Source of the DNA: Clostridiales bacterium
Lineage (GTDB): Bacteria; Bacillota; Clostridia; Lachnospirales; Lachnospiraceae
Direction of reading: 5' to 3'
Assembly: GCA_021202175.1 (NCBI GenBank)
Contig: JAJQDO010000334.1
Coordinates: forward strand, 1 to 32,221
DNA length: 32,221 nucleotides
In this document: piece by piece, positions 31,179 through 32,221 of the stretch
Numbering within the stretch: position 1 is the first letter of the stretch
How the letters are laid out: the number at the start of each line of letters is the position of its first letter
Notes under the pieces: generated by a model
The model's input: the letters and a program-made list of their open reading frames with translations, nothing else
The model's database searches: none
What the model was told of the DNA's origin: nothing
Program-made: the position numbers and the translations under genes

Positions 31179-32213
31179 ATGAACATTGTTTTTGATAAAG
31201 AAAAAGAAGTCTTTCTGTTGCAAACAGAACGCACAACTTATGGCATTACCATTGTAGATGATAGATATGTAGAACATTTATATTATGGAAGAAAGATAGA
31301 GGATACGGATATCCGCTATCTGTTGCGGGAAGAGGAATATCCTACACCGCCTTCCTCGAATCGGAGAGAAGAGGTTTCTTTCCTGAACTGTGCGCAGATG
31401 GAGTATTCCGAGACAGGGATGGGAGATTTCCGGGAGTCCGCGTTTTGTGTGCGTAGTACTGATGGTTTTCGGGCCGGTGAGCTTGCTTATGAGGGTTACG
31501 AGATTCAGAAAGGGAAACCGGAGATTCCGGGACTTCCGGCGACCTGGGGCTCGGAAGAGGATGTGATGACACTGAAGATTTTCTGTCAGGATGCTTTGCT
31601 CAGGATACGGGTGACCCTGCTGTATTCGGTATTTGCCGGGACGGATGCAATCGCTCGTTCTGTAATCGTGGAAAATGGAGGGACGGAAGCTTTTTATCTG
31701 GAAAAGGTCTTGAGTGCCTGTCTGGATATGGATGACCGTGGTTTTGAGGTGATGGGATTGTTCGGCTCCTGGGCGAGAGAACGCCATATACAGAGATTGC
31801 CATTGGGATACGGACGCCAGAATATCGCTTCCTTCCGAGGCGAGTCCAGTCACCAGGAGAGCCCCTTTATGGCGCTGGCGACGCCGGAGACCAATCAGGA
31901 GGTTGGAGAGGTTTATGCGATGAATTTCGTATATTCCGGGAACTTTATCGCGCAGGCAGAGAAGAGCCAGCATGATTCGGTGCGCATGACGATGGGGATT
32001 CATCCGGAAGGATTTACCTGGAAGTTAGAGCCCGACGAGACATTTTTTGCGCCGGAAGTGGTGATGGTTTACTCTGGAGAGGGTTTGGGAAGGATGACGT
32101 CGAGTTTCCATGATTTGTACCGGGAACATTTGATGCGTGGCCCGTGGGTGCATCGCAAGAGACCAGGAGTGGTGTACAAGTTGGAAGCGCCGTTTATTGA
32201 TTTCGTTGAATAG
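31179..32213 (+). pseudogene. GH36 alpha-galactosidase, N-terminal half, stops before catalytic domain
   Basis: A 344-residue ORF matching the N-terminal beta-supersandwich of family 36 alpha-galactosidases, which release alpha-galactose from raffinose-type sugars. Recognisable parts are YVEHLYYGRKI, SNRREEVSFLNCAQMEYSET, TLLYSVFAGTDAIARSVIVE, GSWARERHIQRLPLGYGRQN, SSHQESPFMAL and LYREHLMRGPWVH. Family members continue through (V/L)xxWEATYFDFNE into a TIM barrel of about 380 more residues holding the KWD nucleophile. Here the corresponding stretch reads VVYKLEAPFIDFVE and then TAG, so the conserved Trp is replaced and the ORF stops before the barrel. Only 8 bases of the window remain, so a true nonsense mutation cannot be separated from an end-of-sequence error. 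GGGAGAATATA precedes the ATG. Confidence 0.7.
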
Positions 32214-32221
32214 AGGGTTTT

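Overview
The window looks like a chromosomal segment of an anaerobic, fermentative gut Firmicute, most likely a Lachnospiraceae-type Clostridium. The evidence is the strong AGGAGG-type ribosome binding sites, TTGACA/TATAAT promoters, the split GlgC/GlgD ADP-glucose pyrophosphorylase, the single-ORF His-rich LarC, the CytX/ThiD/ThiE/ThiM thiamine set, PadR+DUF2812 and the AAA-ATPase-like/PDDEXK protein. The assignment to family level is inference; no rRNA or other marker is present.

Layout: (1) 1-2000, the 3' part of an HscC-type Hsp70 and a NUDIX hydrolase, closed by a bidirectional terminator. (2) 2034-4755 on the minus strand, an iron alcohol dehydrogenase followed by an aldehyde dehydrogenase. 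(3) 5011-8200, an AraC regulator divergent from a wrecked sugar locus in which a GPH-type transporter is fused by deletion to the back half of a GH78-like glycosidase, with two extra frameshifts in T tracts. (4) 8296-8779, two small overlapping hypothetical genes with their own promoter and terminator. (5) 9196-11540, glgC-glgD for glycogen synthesis. (6) 11897-16202, an aldo/keto reductase with ferredoxin clusters, LarC and a MATE transporter. (7) 16361-21281, thiamine salvage: TPP riboswitch-thiM-thiE-HAD phosphatase, then a separate thiD-cytX unit with a different short structured leader. (8) 21300-28530, an accessory stretch with an unlisted 46-aa gene, a Uma2 nuclease-fold protein, a DUF2284 remnant, a DUF2318 + HMA/SafE/cupredoxin metal or redox pair, PadR-DUF2812 and an AAA-ATPase-like/PDDEXK protein. 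(9) 28926-32221, a second MATE transporter, an orphan DhaL-like protein and the N-terminal half of a GH36 alpha-galactosidase that stops just before its catalytic domain.

The thiamine genes form the most coherent system. ThiM phosphorylates salvaged thiazole, CytX probably imports hydroxymethylpyrimidine (HMP), ThiD makes HMP-PP and ThiE joins the halves. The first unit has a complete TPP riboswitch with a terminator. The second has none, but carries a compact hairpin just upstream of the thiD ribosome binding site. Other points of interest are a 41-bp hairpin repeat present twice (38/41 identical) plus a partial third copy, the transporter/glycosidase fusion, PadR operator-like repeats overlapping a near-consensus promoter, and possible RNA leaders before glgC and larC. 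I found no CRISPR array, tRNA, rRNA, insertion sequence or prophage core.
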